Source: Prevotella sp. UBA5379
Lineage (GTDB): Bacteria; Bacteroidota; Bacteroidia; Bacteroidales; Bacteroidaceae
Direction of reading: 5' to 3'
DNA length: 9,708 bases
Assembly (NCBI GenBank): GCA_002409785.1
Contig: DHOX01000073.1
Location: 8,108 to 17,815 of the forward strand
This document shows, piece by piece, positions 1-7,172 of this stretch (position 1 is the stretch's first letter; each line of letters begins with the position of its first letter). The notes under the pieces are model-generated. The model was given only the letters and a program-made list of their open reading frames with translations. It did not search any database and had not been told where the DNA came from. The translations under genes were made by a program, and so were the position numbers.

Positions 1-223
1 TATCATCCTTGATAATGAGATCAAAGATAATTTCATCAACTATTGCTTTAGGACAAATAAAATATAATATGTATTATGATAAATAGATATTGCGAGACAC
101 CTACTCAATAGACAGTAGTTCACAAAAAACGGGATCTTATTCTCTCGGTCTGTCATTTTCATAAAAGCATGAATGTTATGTTTATCATTCCATAAAAGCA
201 TAATCTCTATTAGGCTTTTATGA
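1..223. other. Left flank with no assignable gene
   Basis: No confident gene lies here. Plus-strand bases 2-67 read open from the window edge (start IILDNEIKDN, stop TAA at 65-67) and could be the last 21 codons of a neighbour entering from the left, but the stretch is too short to judge. On the minus strand TATCTTTG at 22-29 matches the Bacteroidetes -7 element, but there is no -33 partner at the right distance, so it may be chance. Bases 60-150 are AT-rich and show only a weak 5-bp hairpin (101-105 with 114-118). Bases 154-226 hold repeats described separately. Confidence 0.4.
160..222. repeat. Three CATAAAAGC elements upstream of the HU gene
   Basis: CATAAAAGCAT occurs at 160-170 and again, identical over 11 bases, at 191-201, a shift of 31 bases or about three helical turns. 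A third copy, GCTTTTATG, lies inverted at 214-222. The second and third copies form an imperfect stem (CATTC plus CATAAAAGC against GCTTTTATG plus AATG, one base bulged). The third copy overlaps the expected -33 region of the HU promoter. The arrangement suggests operator sites for a DNA-binding protein, possibly HU itself or an unlinked regulator. The repeats are seen directly; the function is inferred. Confidence 0.5.
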
Positions 224-246
224 ATGGAGATTTCTTTGTATATTTG
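216..246 (+). promoter_or_regulatory. Promoter of the HU-like gene
   Basis: The -7 element TATATTTG at 239-246 fits the Bacteroidetes consensus TAnnTTTG. A T-rich stretch at 216-219 stands where the -33 element belongs, 19 bases upstream, but it is not a perfect TTTG. Transcription would begin near 253. This excludes the upstream in-frame ATG at 224 and supports the ATG at 266. Confidence 0.65.
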
Positions 247-265
247 CAGGACAAATACAAAGAAT

Positions 266-550
266 ATGAATAAGACCCAATTAACTGCAGCCTTAGCTGC
301 GAAAGTCAACGTCTCAAAATTAGATGCAGCCAGATATGTAAATGCTGTTTTAGGTATCATCGCAGACAATGCTTGTGAAGGAGACGAAGAAGTAAGTATT
401 CCCGATTTCGGGCGTTTTTATGAAAAGCATGTCTCAGAACGTCAAGGCATTAATCCTGCTACAGGAGAAAAAATCGTAATTGAAGCACATGATAAAGTTG
501 TCTTCAAACCTTCCGATAATCTGTGTATTTTCTCACGTAAACATTCTTGA
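266..550 (+). CDS. HU/IHF-family DNA-binding protein
   Basis: A 94-residue nucleoid-type DNA-binding protein of the HU/IHF family, expected to act as a dimer that bends DNA. The N-terminal helices (residues 1-40, MNKTQLTAALAAKV onward) are followed by the beta-sheet motif VSIPDFGRF (43-51), where HU usually has GFGTF. Next comes the DNA-binding arm RQGINPATGEKI (59-70), with the proline at 64 that intercalates into DNA in this family. The C-terminal part VVFKPSDNL (78-86) is typical. The length is close to the family norm of about 90. The ATG at 266 is chosen because the promoter lies between it and the alternative ATG at 224. It is probably an accessory HU paralogue rather than the main one, since the DFGRF motif departs from the canonical form. 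The YgbA-family gene follows 57 bases downstream and may be co-transcribed. Confidence 0.9.
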   Translation: MNKTQLTAALAAKVNVSKLDAARYVNAVLGIIADNACEGDEEVSIPDFGRFYEKHVSERQGINPATGEKIVIEAHDKVVFKPSDNLCIFSRKHS

Positions 551-580
551 TCAACTTTCCTTATAACGTCAGGACTTTAT

Positions 581-588
581 TATCTTTC
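581..588 (+). promoter_or_regulatory. Possible weak promoter of the ygbA-like gene
   Basis: TATCTTTC at 581-588 differs from the Bacteroidetes -7 consensus TAnnTTTG by the last base and lies 20 bases before the ATG at 608. No good -33 element is present. The gene may instead be read through from the HU promoter. Confidence 0.3.
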
Positions 589-607
589 TTACGAATGCCA
601 CATTAAA

Positions 608-958
608 ATGATTTCTTCAAAAGAACGCGATAAGCAGACAGTAAAATTGATGATTCAAATGTACTGCAAACATCGGTTAAAAACTTCTCAGATACCAGAA
701 AAATACCGGCAACTTATCAACTATGCCAACACCCGTCTGGATCATTGTAGTTGGGGAAAGGACAAACCTGCCTGCAAGGACTGTCCTCACCACTGTTTCC
801 TCCCTGAAAAGCAAAAGGAAATTAGAGAAGTCATGAAATGGAGCGGTCCCCGTATGCTCATCTGGAGTCCCCGGTCAGCGTTCAGGCATCTTCTCCAACT
901 ATATCACGACAGATTATCCTCACAGCACATTCATGCTCATAACACCCACAAGAAGTGA
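608..958 (+). CDS. ygbA: YgbA-family nitrosative-stress protein
   Basis: A 116-residue member of the family Pfam calls YgbA_NO (nitrous oxide-stimulated promoter). The family signature is clear: MIQMYCKH (15-22), RLDHCSWG (43-50), KPACKDCPHHCF (53-64) and VMKWSGPRM (75-83), which closely match my memory of E. coli YgbA. Five cysteines stand at 20, 47, 56, 59 and 63, with histidines at 46, 61 and 62. A metal or iron-sulfur site is plausible but inferred. In enterobacteria the gene is controlled by the NO sensor NsrR and is linked to recovery from nitrosative stress; its biochemical role is not settled as far as I know. The C-terminal tail after residue 100 is rich in histidine (100, 107, 109, 111, 114), which I do not recall as a family feature. 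The protein is soluble, with no signal peptide. Confidence 0.85.
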   Translation: MISSKERDKQTVKLMIQMYCKHRLKTSQIPEKYRQLINYANTRLDHCSWGKDKPACKDCPHHCFLPEKQKEIREVMKWSGPRMLIWSPRSAFRHLLQLYHDRLSSQHIHAHNTHKK

Positions 959-982
959 GCAGGTCAGTTACCCAAATTAAAA

Positions 983-1013
983 AACCGGGGCAACCCTCAC
1001 GGCTGCCCCGGTT
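983..1013 (-). terminator. Rho-independent terminator, mainly for enolase
   Basis: AACCGGGGCA (983-992) pairs perfectly with TGCCCCGGTT (1004-1013), and two further G-C pairs can form within the loop. On the minus strand the stem is followed by a run of T (bases 977-982 read as TTTTTT-like), so it best serves enolase, which stops at 1069. On the plus strand the trailing sequence is TAAAAATA, a poor U-tract, so termination of the ygbA-like transcript from the left is possible but weaker. Confidence 0.8.
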
Positions 1014-1035
1014 AAAAATATGATCTATTCTACTT

Positions 1036-1061
1036 GATATTGTTTTTATATAGACAATATC
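1036..1061 (-). repeat. AT-rich hairpin just after enolase
   Basis: GATATTGT (1036-1043) and ACAATATC (1054-1061) form a perfect 8-bp stem with a 10-base loop. It starts 8 bases after the enolase stop codon and precedes the GC-rich terminator. It may protect the 3' end of the message or be incidental; it lacks a T-run of its own. Confidence 0.4.
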
Positions 1062-1068
1062 GTTTTAT

Positions 1069-2414
<1,346 letters not shown>

Positions 2415-2441
2415 TTTCTTCCTCCTTTACCAAGTGTTTTT

Positions 2442-2470
2442 CAAAGATACGAAGATTTTTTTGAAATCAA
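2442..2470 (-). promoter_or_regulatory. Enolase promoter
   Basis: On the minus strand TATCTTTG (2442-2449) is a perfect TAnnTTTG -7 element, with TTG at 2468-2470 as the -33 element 18 bases upstream. Transcription should begin near 2435, leaving a leader of about 60 bases that holds the Shine-Dalgarno sequence and the short leader frame. Confidence 0.75.
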
Positions 2471-2609
2471 TCCGGGGGAAATAACTTTTATCTATAAAAG
2501 TAACATAATTTAACGGATCTTTATTCTGACTATTTTCACCCTCTGATATTCAAGTCCATGGAATACAAATTTATATCCAGCAAAATGCCTTCATCATGGG
2601 ACGGCTGAA
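2471..2609. other. Gap between lipoprotein and enolase promoter
   Basis: No gene is seen. ACTTTTA (2484-2490) and TAAAAGT (2495-2501) form a 7-bp AT-rich hairpin with a 4-base loop. It could be a weak terminator for the lipoprotein transcript or a regulator site about 55 bases upstream of the enolase transcription start. No T-run follows it on the minus strand beyond TTATTT. Confidence 0.35.
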
Positions 2610-3248
2610 TTAATTGATCGGACGGATAACCATATTAGAACATTCTGAGCCGTTGAATGACTGTACGGTTGCACGGGAATAACGGTATTTACCTTGAATG
2701 CAAATGGTCTCATGGGATTTCTGCCCGATAAAGGTAGCTTGGAACGAATAATGGTCCACGATCTGATGGTATATCCCCGTATGGATAAGATAGGACCTTG
2801 GAGGCATCGAGGTAGATGAAGTATACCTAACCGGTGAAGGAAAGATGGAATCCTGTTTATTTAGAGGCATCTCGAGTCCACTTGGAGAATCATAAAAGTT
2901 ATTATCATAATAGGATGAAGGAAACTTAATGGTTCCCTGGAAGACCAAGTCTTTCAGATACTCCTGCCCTTTCATAATGGACACGGATAATGTATCCTTA
3001 AAATCAGATGAAACTTTTACCTCCTTAAGACTGGCTCCCGAATAATTATAGATGAATGTCGTGTCTATATGACATTCCACTGTATCCGTGCAATCACCCT
3101 TATCAGAATAAAAATCTATCTTTTCCAACTCATATAAGTCATTAGCAGCCACTGTATGATCCGGGACATTTACTTCATCGTTGCATGAGCACAACGAAAT
3201 GAAAAAAAAGATAAGTAATGTACAGTTGATTTTTTTATTGTTCCTCAT
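2610..3248 (-). CDS. Unrecognised lipoprotein
   Basis: A 212-residue protein whose family I do not recognise. The N-terminus is a lipoprotein signal: basic MRNNKK, a hydrophobic stretch LLIFFFISL (11-19), then a lipobox-like LCSC with Cys22 as the probable lipidated residue. The following NDE resembles the acidic export signals that send Bacteroidetes lipoproteins to the cell surface, but this is an inference. The mature chain has four more cysteines (53, 59, 183, 203) that could form two disulfides. The rest has alternating polar and hydrophobic stretches rich in Ser, Tyr and Thr, suggesting a beta-rich fold. No catalytic motif is seen. It stands alone: 429 bases from the flavodoxin and 233 from enolase. 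The start at 3246-3248 directly precedes the signal peptide and is secure. Function unknown. Confidence 0.8.
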   Translation of the reverse strand: MRNNKKINCTLLIFFFISLCSCNDEVNVPDHTVAANDLYELEKIDFYSDKGDCTDTVECHIDTTFIYNYSGASLKEVKVSSDFKDTLSVSIMKGQEYLKDLVFQGTIKFPSSYYDNNFYDSPSGLEMPLNKQDSIFPSPVRYTSSTSMPPRSYLIHTGIYHQIVDHYSFQATFIGQKSHETICIQGKYRYSRATVQSFNGSECSNMVIRPIN

Positions 3249-3339
3249 TTAAACTTAAAATTATGATTATTGAAGGTTACGCCATCTCGTCTATCTGTTG
3301 TTGTACTGATTCTATTCCAAAGAAGTTACGCTATTTCTG

Positions 3340-3347
3340 CAAAAATA
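3340..3347 (-). promoter_or_regulatory. Probable -7 element of the lipoprotein gene
   Basis: TATTTTTG on the minus strand fits TAnnTTTG, about 90 bases upstream of the ATG. No TTG is found at the usual -33 distance, and the region is AT-rich, so the call is tentative. Confidence 0.4.
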
Positions 3348-3485
3348 AACAATTTATTTGATATAGGGAAGAATCTAACTGTTTTTTCTTCCTCTTCGCC
3401 AATGCTACTGTGATGTTTAATAACATCTTCCGGAATTCAATCAACCTTATTTATATGACTTAATCCATCCTGAGCAAAAGCTGTT

Positions 3486-3533
3486 CTGTAAAAGAAATAA
3501 GGAAGGTCTCCCGACCTCCCCTATTTCTTACAA
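3486..3533 (-). terminator. Long hairpin, probable flavodoxin terminator
   Basis: The arms TGTAAAAGAAATAAGGAAGG (from 3487) and TCCCCTATTTCTTACA (to 3532) pair over about 20 bp with a few mismatches and a two-base bulge, around a TCCC loop near 3509-3512. On the minus strand the 3' arm is TTATTTCTTTT, which can act as a U-tract. It lies about 150 bases after the flavodoxin stop codon, somewhat far for a simple terminator. Confidence 0.5.
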
Positions 3534-3566
3534 AACATTATGAATATGATCAAGAGGAGAAGTCGC

Positions 3567-3608
3567 TTATTTCTTCCCCTCTCCTTGCTATGGAGAAGGG
3601 AGAAAATG
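3567..3608. repeat. Pyrimidine/purine hairpin, possible REP-like element
   Basis: TTTCTTCCCCTCTCC (ending near 3584) pairs with GGAGAAGGGAGAAA (3592-3605) around the loop TTGCTAT, with about three mismatches. It lies between the flavodoxin stop and the hairpin at 3486-3533. One arm is almost all pyrimidine and the other almost all purine. The CCCCTCTCC-TTGCTA-GGAG pattern resembles intergenic repeats seen in many bacterial genomes, but only one copy is in this window. Confidence 0.4.
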
Positions 3609-3677
3609 GTACCACTGAAGAGCATCAGGCTTTCAGCACAGATCTATCATCAACAGATCCCCTCCATCTCAAAATCC

Positions 3678-4193
3678 TTACAGTTCCGGTTTGATCTGTT
3701 TGATCCAGGCATCGATACGTTCATCTGTCTTATCACTTTCATTGACCTCATCCAGTGCAAGGCCGACAAATTTACCGTCAATGACCGATTCTGAATCATC
3801 ATAGGTATATCCCGTGGTAGGAACTGGGCCAATGAATCTTACGCCCTTATCTTTAAGCCCTTTATATAGCTCTGACATTCCTCCACAGAAGGTATCGCTA
3901 TAACTTTCAGAATCACCACAGCCAAACAATGCAACTGTCTTTCCCTTTAAATCACATTCCTGAAGAGTCTTGAGGCCATCATACCAGTCATCCTGAAAGT
4001 CTCCGGCACCCCAGGTGGAAGTTCCAAGTATCAAATTAGTAGCTTCATTAACCTGTTTGGCATTCAATTGGGCCACGTTAATCACGTCATTACCAGACAG
4101 GCCGAGTTTTTCTCCGATTCTCGAAGCAATATCCTCACAGATCCCCGTAGAGGATCCATAAATCACATACGTCTTTTTCATCATTCTTTTCAT
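3678..4193 (-). CDS. fldA: Long-chain flavodoxin
   Basis: A small FMN electron carrier that can replace ferredoxin, often when iron is scarce. The FMN phosphate loop GSSTGI is at residues 13-18. The first FMN-stacking loop STWGAGDFQDDW (59-70) carries Trp61, and the second, GCGDSESYSDTFCGGM (91-106), carries Tyr98. The segment after residue 115 (VRFIGPVPTTGYTYDDSES) is the long-chain insertion. At 171 residues it matches the long-chain class. Three methionines (1, 4 and 5; ATG ending at 4193, 4184 and 4181) could be the start. MKKTYVIYGSSTG from 4181 looks most like relatives, and the first is kept because nothing decides it. It has its own promoter with flanking TGGAWTCCA sites, so regulated expression is likely. 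No iron box was recognised. Confidence 0.95.
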   Translation of the reverse strand: MKRMMKKTYVIYGSSTGICEDIASRIGEKLGLSGNDVINVAQLNAKQVNEATNLILGTSTWGAGDFQDDWYDGLKTLQECDLKGKTVALFGCGDSESYSDTFCGGMSELYKGLKDKGVRFIGPVPTTGYTYDDSESVIDGKFVGLALDEVNESDKTDERIDAWIKQIKPEL

Positions 4194-4264
4194 TTAAAAG
4201 GTTTAGTACCAATTTTCCTAAAACTCATTCCATATAAATTATGTAATGCTGAATATCAATACTG

Positions 4265-4295
4265 CAAAGATAATATAAAAAAATGGAATCCACAA
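4265..4295 (-). promoter_or_regulatory. Flavodoxin promoter
   Basis: Minus-strand TATCTTTG (4265-4272) is a perfect -7 element, with TTG at 4293-4295 as the -33 element 20 bases upstream. Transcription should begin near 4258, giving a leader of about 65 bases. Confidence 0.75.
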
Positions 4296-4319
4296 TACCT
4301 AAAAATAATGGATTCCATT
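4282..4319. promoter_or_regulatory. Paired TGGAWTCCA sites at the flavodoxin promoter
   Basis: AATGGAATCC (4282-4291) and GGATTCCATT (4310-4319) form a perfect 10-bp inverted repeat with an 18-base spacer. Each arm also sits in a near-palindrome, TGGAATCCA (4284-4292) and TGGATTCCA (4309-4317), so there are two similar sites 25 bases apart. The first lies between the -7 and -33 elements and abuts the latter; the second lies just upstream. This is a plausible operator pair. The regulator is unknown. Confidence 0.5.
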
Positions 4320-4391
4320 CATACTTGTTGATGGGGCAAGAAATTTCACTTTATGCTTTACTCCAGAAGATGCACCTGAAAGGATTCAGCA

Positions 4392-4475
4392 TTATCGTCC
4401 ATCTTTTCCCATCTCATGCCGTGCTACCAAAGTTGTCACAAAAAATAATCCTGTAAAACACATCACATAAGCCAT
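4392..4475 (-). CDS. Possible 27-residue membrane peptide
   Basis: A short frame between the sulfur-relay gene and flavodoxin. The peptide begins MAYVMCFTGLFFVTTLVA, a hydrophobic stretch long enough for one membrane helix, and ends with the polar RHEMGKDGR. An AAGGAG at 4484-4489 stands 8 bases before the ATG, a good Shine-Dalgarno match. No -7 element is seen directly upstream, so it is probably transcribed with the sulfur-relay gene, whose stop is about 185 bases upstream. I recognise no family. By known precedent, such one-helix peptides often attach to or regulate membrane proteins, but no partner is evident here. A 55-residue frame in another register overlaps it (4414-4581) and looks less natural. 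Confidence 0.5.
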   Translation of the reverse strand: MAYVMCFTGLFFVTTLVARHEMGKDGR

Positions 4476-4580
4476 TTTCTATTCTCCTTCTTAAACAGCA
4501 ACTCCGCGGTTTACAGACCGTTCTTAAATCTTTCAGCCTTTGCAGGTTGTCTGACTCTTTATCCTTTCCTGCAATTTCCA

Positions 4581-4621
4581 TGCCTGAAATTTGTCAGATG
4601 ACAAATTGGCTCATTCAGGCA
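4581..4621. repeat. Nested hairpin after the sulfur-relay gene
   Basis: TGCCTGA (4581-4587) pairs with TCAGGCA (4615-4621), and directly inside it AATTTGTC (4588-4595) pairs with GACAAATT (4600-4607) around the loop AGAT. A 7-base bulge (4608-4614) interrupts one side. It starts about 38 bases after the sulfur-relay stop codon. It has no following T-run, so it is more likely an RNA processing or stability element than a terminator. That would fit transcription continuing into the 27-residue frame. Confidence 0.5.
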
Positions 4622-4658
4622 GTTAAAAGATCATCTGTCAGGAGATTAGAATATTATC

Positions 4659-7091
4659 TTAAATGAAAAGATTCACATTTGACTGCTCTGCACGTTCCAT
4701 ATAGGTTGCCACCCCGCCAATAGTTACTCCATCCAAGAGTTCTTCCTTATGAATACCCATCATCTCCATAGTCATCTGACAGGCGATAAACTCCACGCCA
4801 TTATCCATGGCCTGCTGACGGAGTTGTTCTAAAGAACCAATATTCTTTTTTCTCATCAAATGGCGCATCACTTTTCCGCCCATTCCCATCATGTTCATCC
4901 TGGATAATTTCAGTTTTTTGCTGTTAGAAGGCATCATCCATGAAAACATTCTGCCAAAGAAATCTTTCTTGACTTCAGGTTTATGTTCTTTCTTGATCAC
5001 GTTAAGTCCCCAAAAGGTAAAGAAAATAGACACCTTTTTTCCTGTAGCTGCAGCACCATTGGCCAGCACGAAAGTAGCTATGGCACGGTCAAGATCATCG
5101 CTGAAAAGGATGAAAGACTTATGATTACCTCTGCTGGAAGATGGAGTCTCCATTTGTGGCGCTCTTTTCTCGAAGACCACTTTATGATAGCCATTATCGT
5201 CAGATGAAGAGACCAATGTATTACCTGTGCTCATGCACCAGGCCCTGGCGTCTCTTGGAAAACCGGCATCGGTGGCCACTACTTCAATACGCTTTCCGAT
5301 TGACAGACCATCCATGGCCTCCTTTAATTTCAAAATCGGTCCAGGGCATTGAAGTCCGCAAGCATCAACTTTCAGCGTCTGTATCTGGTCTTTCAGTTCC
5401 GGCTGCCCTTTGCCTTTCCCGGTTGCCGCTGAGGGTTCACTTTTGATCTTCTGAGTGGCGACACAATACACTTGATACCCACCGGACAAGTTTCTGACAT
5501 TCTTATACCCTCTTCCGGTCAATATACGCAAGGCAAGGTAACCTCGCAGACCAACAGCACAGAACAAAACGACCGGTCGATCCACAGGAATTTCACTTAT
5601 TCGTTCCCGGAGATCATCCAGGGGAATATTCACAGCACCTTTTATAGTTCCCAACTGATATTCATCTTGTGTTCTGACATCAATCAGGCAATTCTTCGAT
5701 AGGTCCAAATCTCTGACATCACGCCAGTAAATTACAGGCATAGCCCCACAGATGATATTGGCAGCCGTATATCCGGCAATGGCAACCGGATCTTTTGCTG
5801 AAGAGTAAGGTGGAGCATAAGCCTGCTCTAATTTGATTAAATCATATACTGTTCCACTATGCTTGATGACCAATGCAAGTTGGTCAATACGTTTATCTAC
5901 ACCATCATGTCCTACACACTGTGCCCCATACAAGCGTCCGCTCTTCGGATCAAAAGTCAACTTAGTCACTACTTGGAACGCTCCAGGGTAATAACCGGCA
6001 TGGGAAGAGCTTGAGGTAGTACTGCTCAGATAAGGGATTCCCTCTTGTTTGAGTCTTTTTGCAGGAAGTCCTGTGGAACCTACGGTCAAGTCAAAAACTT
6101 TTGCAATAGAAGTTCCTATGGCTCCTTCATAAGTTTCCTTGTTGCCGAAAACCATATTGTCAGCTACGATCCTGGCCTGACGGTTAGCAGGTCCGGCAAG
6201 GTAGTTGAGCCAAGGTTTCCCGGTCAGCGGATGCGTAAACTCAATAGCATCTCCTACAGCGTAGATTCCCTTGATGGAAGTTTCGAGATAGTCATCTACC
6301 TGAATGCCTCTTACCCCTATCTTAATACCAGTCTTCATGGCCAGTTGAGTAGCAGGACGGACCCCGATAGATAACAGGACCAGATCCGTATGAAGGCATT
6401 CTCCAGAAGAGAGGAACACCTTGATCTGATCCCCTTCCTTTTCAAAATGTTCTACCCCCCTGCCCAGATAAAGACCTACGCCATGTGCCATCAATTCCTG
6501 ATGTACGAAGGATGCAATAGAAAAATCAACCGGAGCCATAACCTGATTTGACATCTCAACGATAGAGACCGCTGCTCCTGCAGACCGTAGATTCTCAGCC
6601 ATTTCCAGACCTATAAAGCCACCACCTACCACAATAACCTGACGGACATCATGACTATCCATATAAGTTTTAATAGCATCTGTATCTTCCACATTACGCA
6701 ACGTGAATATACCTTTCAGGTCAATACCCGGAAACGGCGGACGGACAGGTGTTGATCCTGGAGAAAGCAACAGTCGGTCATAGGATTCCTCATACTCAGA
6801 CCCGTCCGTTCGCTTCACTGTCACCGTCTTTGCATCCGGATGAATGGCAGTCACCTCATTTCCTGTACGGACATCAATATTGAATCTCCTGGAAAAATTC
6901 TCCGGCGTCTGTACGAATAATTTGTTCCGGTCTGAAATCACTCCTCCTATATAATAGGGTAAGCCACAATTGGCATAAGAAATGTATCTCCCCTTTTCCA
7001 GGAGAACAATTTCGGCCGTCTCGTCAGCTCTTCTAATCCGGGCTGCAGCCGTGGCCCCACCTGCAACTCCACCAATAATCACATGTTTCAT
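4659..7091 (-). CDS. CoA-disulfide reductase-rhodanese-TusA-DsrE fusion
   Basis: An 810-residue cytosolic flavoprotein with four modules. Residues 1-450 are a pyridine nucleotide-disulfide oxidoreductase of the CoA-disulfide/polysulfide reductase type: FAD-binding GGVAGG (7-12), redox Cys42 in SYANCGLPYYIGG, NAD(P)H-binding GGGFIG (156-161), FAD-contacting AVGDA (278-282) and tyrosines 425 and 429 in AYAPPYS. Residues 455-545 are a rhodanese with Cys511 (FCAVGLRGY). Residues 573-642 are TusA-like with the CPGP motif at Cys582. Residues 657-810 are DsrE/DsrE2-like with Cys771 (IACQMTMEMMG). The expected job is to reduce persulfide, polysulfide or CoA-persulfide with NAD(P)H and to pass sulfane sulfur between domains. 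The shorter reductase-rhodanese fusions are the better studied relatives. It has its own promoter with an adjacent palindrome. A linker rich in Lys and Met (700-745) separates parts of the DsrE region. The true substrate is not readable from sequence. Confidence 0.93.
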   Translation of the reverse strand: MKHVIIGGVAGGATAAARIRRADETAEIVLLEKGRYISYANCGLPYYIGGVISDRNKLFVQTPENFSRRFNIDVRTGNEVTAIHPDAKTVTVKRTDGSEYEESYDRLLLSPGSTPVRPPFPGIDLKGIFTLRNVEDTDAIKTYMDSHDVRQVIVVGGGFIGLEMAENLRSAGAAVSIVEMSNQVMAPVDFSIASFVHQELMAHGVGLYLGRGVEHFEKEGDQIKVFLSSGECLHTDLVLLSIGVRPATQLAMKTGIKIGVRGIQVDDYLETSIKGIYAVGDAIEFTHPLTGKPWLNYLAGPANRQARIVADNMVFGNKETYEGAIGTSIAKVFDLTVGSTGLPAKRLKQEGIPYLSSTTSSSSHAGYYPGAFQVVTKLTFDPKSGRLYGAQCVGHDGVDKRIDQLALVIKHSGTVYDLIKLEQAYAPPYSSAKDPVAIAGYTAANIICGAMPVIYWRDVRDLDLSKNCLIDVRTQDEYQLGTIKGAVNIPLDDLRERISEIPVDRPVVLFCAVGLRGYLALRILTGRGYKNVRNLSGGYQVYCVATQKIKSEPSAATGKGKGQPELKDQIQTLKVDACGLQCPGPILKLKEAMDGLSIGKRIEVVATDAGFPRDARAWCMSTGNTLVSSSDDNGYHKVVFEKRAPQMETPSSSRGNHKSFILFSDDLDRAIATFVLANGAAATGKKVSIFFTFWGLNVIKKEHKPEVKKDFFGRMFSWMMPSNSKKLKLSRMNMMGMGGKVMRHLMRKKNIGSLEQLRQQAMDNGVEFIACQMTMEMMGIHKEELLDGVTIGGVATYMERAEQSNVNLFI

Positions 7092-7141
7092 AAATCTATT
7101 CTATATACTCTGTTACTAATAATTTCCTCTGGAAATATTCA

Positions 7142-7172
7142 CAAATATAATCACTTTCTGCCGATCAGACAA
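7142..7172 (-). promoter_or_regulatory. Promoter of the sulfur-relay gene
   Basis: Minus-strand TATATTTG (7142-7149) is a perfect -7 element, and TTG at 7170-7172 is the -33 element, 20 bases upstream. Transcription should begin near 7135. The leader carries a small stem, ATTTCC (7122-7127) with GGAAAT (7131-7136). Confidence 0.72.

Larger units (their letters stand above)
3249..3677. other. 429-base gap between flavodoxin and lipoprotein
   Basis: No convincing gene is seen on either strand; short frames such as a 31-codon minus-strand one near 3400 lack support. The gap holds the probable lipoprotein promoter (3340-3347) and two hairpins (3486-3533 and 3567-3608), each listed separately. 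Confidence 0.5.

Noticed and set aside
224..265. N-terminal extension of the HU-like protein from the ATG at 224
   Set aside because: The -7 element at 239-246 lies inside it, and relatives start at MNK, so the ATG at 266 is preferred.
40..369. 109-codon minus-strand frame across the HU upstream region
   Set aside because: It runs antisense through the HU promoter and the start of the HU gene, has low-complexity hydrophobic composition and no family likeness.
547..554. TTGATCAA palindrome at the end of the HU gene as a regulator site for the ygbA-like gene
   Set aside because: Only 8 bases long, partly inside coding sequence, and expected by chance at this length.
2566..2573. TAAATTTG on the minus strand as a second enolase promoter
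   Set aside because: It fits the -7 consensus but has no -33 partner and lies about 190 bases upstream of the gene in AT-rich DNA.
3361..3440. 31-codon minus-strand frame beginning MLLNITVALAK
   Set aside because: It runs through the probable lipoprotein -7 element, has no well-placed ribosome site and ordinary random composition.
4414..4581. 55-residue minus-strand frame beginning MEIAGKDKES
   Set aside because: It overlaps the 27-residue frame in another register, has no Shine-Dalgarno sequence, begins within the nested hairpin edge and its C-terminal half looks random. It is kept as the alternative if conservation favours it.
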